A stretch of DNA of 64,000 nucleotides from Streptomyces violens (GTDB lineage: Bacteria > Actinomycetota > Actinomycetes > Streptomycetales > Streptomycetaceae), in contig NZ_JOBH01000001.1 of assembly GCF_000717745.1 (NCBI RefSeq), forward strand, positions 496,001 through 560,000. Direction: 5' to 3'. Shown piece after piece: positions 63,122-64,000 of this stretch. Position 1 is the stretch's first letter. Each line of letters opens with the position of its first letter. Made by a program: the position numbers and the translations under genes. The notes beneath the pieces are model-generated. The model was not told the origin of the DNA. It made no database searches and saw only the letters and a list, made by a program, of their open reading frames with translations.

Positions 63122-64000
63122 TCAGCGCCGCGCTCCGAGGCGCCGGGCCGCGGGCATCCGCCGGCGGAGCCGGCCCAGCCGGCGGCGGGCCCGGTGGCGA
63201 CGGCCGGACGGGCCGCGGCCGCGCCTGTCGTGCAGCGCGAGCCAGATGCGTACCTCGGTACCGCCCAGGACCGAGCGGCCGATCCGGACGTCGCCGCCGG
63301 TGGACTCCGCGAGGCGGCGGACGATGTCCAGGCCCAGCCCGGTCGAGCCGTCGCCGCCGTGGCCGTGGCCGCGCCGCAGCGCGGCGGCCGGGTCGGCGAT
63401 GCCGGGCCCCGCGTCCGACACCAGGACGATCACCGCGTCCTCGGCGTTGTGCACGTCCACGGCGAACGCGGTGCCCTCGGGCGTGTGCCGGAAGACATTG
63501 CCGAGCAGCGCGTCCAGCGCGGCGGCCAGCTCGGGGCGCGCGACGGGGACGCGTACGGGACGGTCCGTGCCCGCCACTCGTACCGTGCGCCCCTCGTCCT
63601 CCGCGAGCGCCGACCAGAAGCCCATCCGCTCCCGGATCACCTCGGCGGCGTCGCACCCGCCCGCCGCCGCGACCTGCTGGGTCAGCGCCTGCTGCTCGCG
63701 CGCGGTCCGGATGATCTGGTCCACCTCGCGCTCCAGCTGGGCGACGGCGGCGCGGGTGTGCTCGGCGGCCGGCCCCTCGCCGAGCGAGGCCGCGTTCAGG
63801 CGCAGCACGGTCAGCGGGGTGCGGAGGCGGTGGCTGAGGTCGGCGGCCAGCTCACGTTCGTTGGCGAGCAGCTGGACGACCTGGTCGGCCATGGAGTTGA
63901 AGGCCACGGCCGCCGAACGCAGCTCCTTGGGGCCGTCCTCCAGGACCCGTACGCCCAGTTTGCCGTCGCCCAAGTCGTGCGCCGCGCCCGCGAGCCGCTC
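63122..64000 (-). CDS. Sensor histidine kinase, C-terminal part (5' end outside window)
   Basis: The window ends inside this gene; 292 residues of the C-terminal part are visible. They include the end of a HAMP domain (LGDGKLGVRVLEDGPKELRSAAVAFNSMADQVVQLLANERELAADLS), the H-box SHRLRTPLTVLRLNAASL (phospho-acceptor His), and an HATPase domain with N-box ALLGNVFRHTPEG, G1 VLVSDAGPGIADPAA and G2 GSTGLGLDIVRRLAES. The last 40 residues are Arg-rich. It is a membrane-bound kinase of a two-component system; its partner regulator should lie just beyond the window. The signal sensed cannot be inferred. Confidence 0.9.
   Translation of the reverse strand, partial: ERLAGAAHDLGDGKLGVRVLEDGPKELRSAAVAFNSMADQVVQLLANERELAADLSHRLRTPLTVLRLNAASLGEGPAAEHTRAAVAQLEREVDQIIRTAREQQALTQQVAAAGGCDAAEVIRERMGFWSALAEDEGRTVRVAGTDRPVRVPVARPELAAALDALLGNVFRHTPEGTAFAVDVHNAEDAVIVLVSDAGPGIADPAAALRRGHGHGGDGSTGLGLDIVRRLAESTGGDVRIGRSVLGGTEVRIWLALHDRRGRGPSGRRHRARRRLGRLRRRMPAARRLGARR

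Overview
This is a 64 kb piece of a high-GC actinobacterial chromosome, almost certainly from a Streptomyces. The evidence is GC-rich third codon positions, GTG starts, tight ATGA/GTGA overlaps, an adpA gene with a TTA codon, DasR-type and CsoR-type operators, and Streptomyces-type DnaA boxes. From memory, the order copZ-copA, citrate synthase, recD2, leucine/acyl-CoA genes, GH20 hexosaminidase, glmS, adpA-orn-tRNA-His, LacI regulator follows one arm of the core chromosome of model streptomycetes. I could not check this by alignment. I see no phage, insertion sequence, CRISPR array or classical biosynthetic cluster.

Layout. 1-5.7 kb: a sugar/inositol module (isomerase tail, sugar-porter MFS, small HTH protein, LacI regulator divergent from a Gfo/Idh/MocA dehydrogenase, TauE-type exporter) and a DedA protein whose 3' end overlaps the exporter gene. 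5.8-8.4 kb: copper export (CsoR box, copZ, copA). 8.4-9.06 kb: a gene-free stretch that may encode a structured RNA. 9-12.8 kb: citrate synthase and a RecD2-type helicase with paired DnaA boxes at its 5' end. 13.1-19.8 kb: a three-gene sugar operon (dehydrogenase, DUF993 protein, isomerase) divergent from its LacI regulator, then a MarR-GNAT fusion and another isomerase. 19.8-25.2 kb: secreted proteins (GH3, Cys-rich lipoprotein, NAGPA-type glycosidase) in repeat-rich DNA.

25.3-34.8 kb, minus strand: secreted peptidase, a giant fused ABC exporter, a phytase/esterase-like secreted protein and a secreted GH65 enzyme with a C-terminal discoidin-like domain. 34.9-41.3 kb: ThDP enzyme and sodium symporter divergent from a PucR regulator, then a 66-residue orphan peptide with a double-glycine leader and an agmatinase/guanidinobutyrase. 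41.5-50.9 kb: acyl-CoA catabolism (thioesterase, two acyl-CoA dehydrogenases, TetR regulator, biotin-dependent carboxylase beta and alpha, HMG-CoA lyase), i.e. a leucine/isovalerate-type cluster with a twin TetR operator.

50.9-64 kb: amino-sugar and developmental genes. A GH20 hexosaminidase lies next to two tandem dre-like (DasR) sites and near glmS. Then come a universal stress protein, a small membrane protein, adpA (with TTA codon), orn, tRNA-His, an NmrA-like/AraC divergent pair, a CebR-like LacI regulator without its usual transporter genes, a GH18 chitinase and the C-terminal part of a sensor kinase. The theme is carbohydrate and amino-sugar sensing wired into development. The best leads are the orphan double-glycine peptide, the possible ncRNA, the DnaA boxes at recD2, the tandem dre-like sites and a CebR-like palindrome inside adpA.
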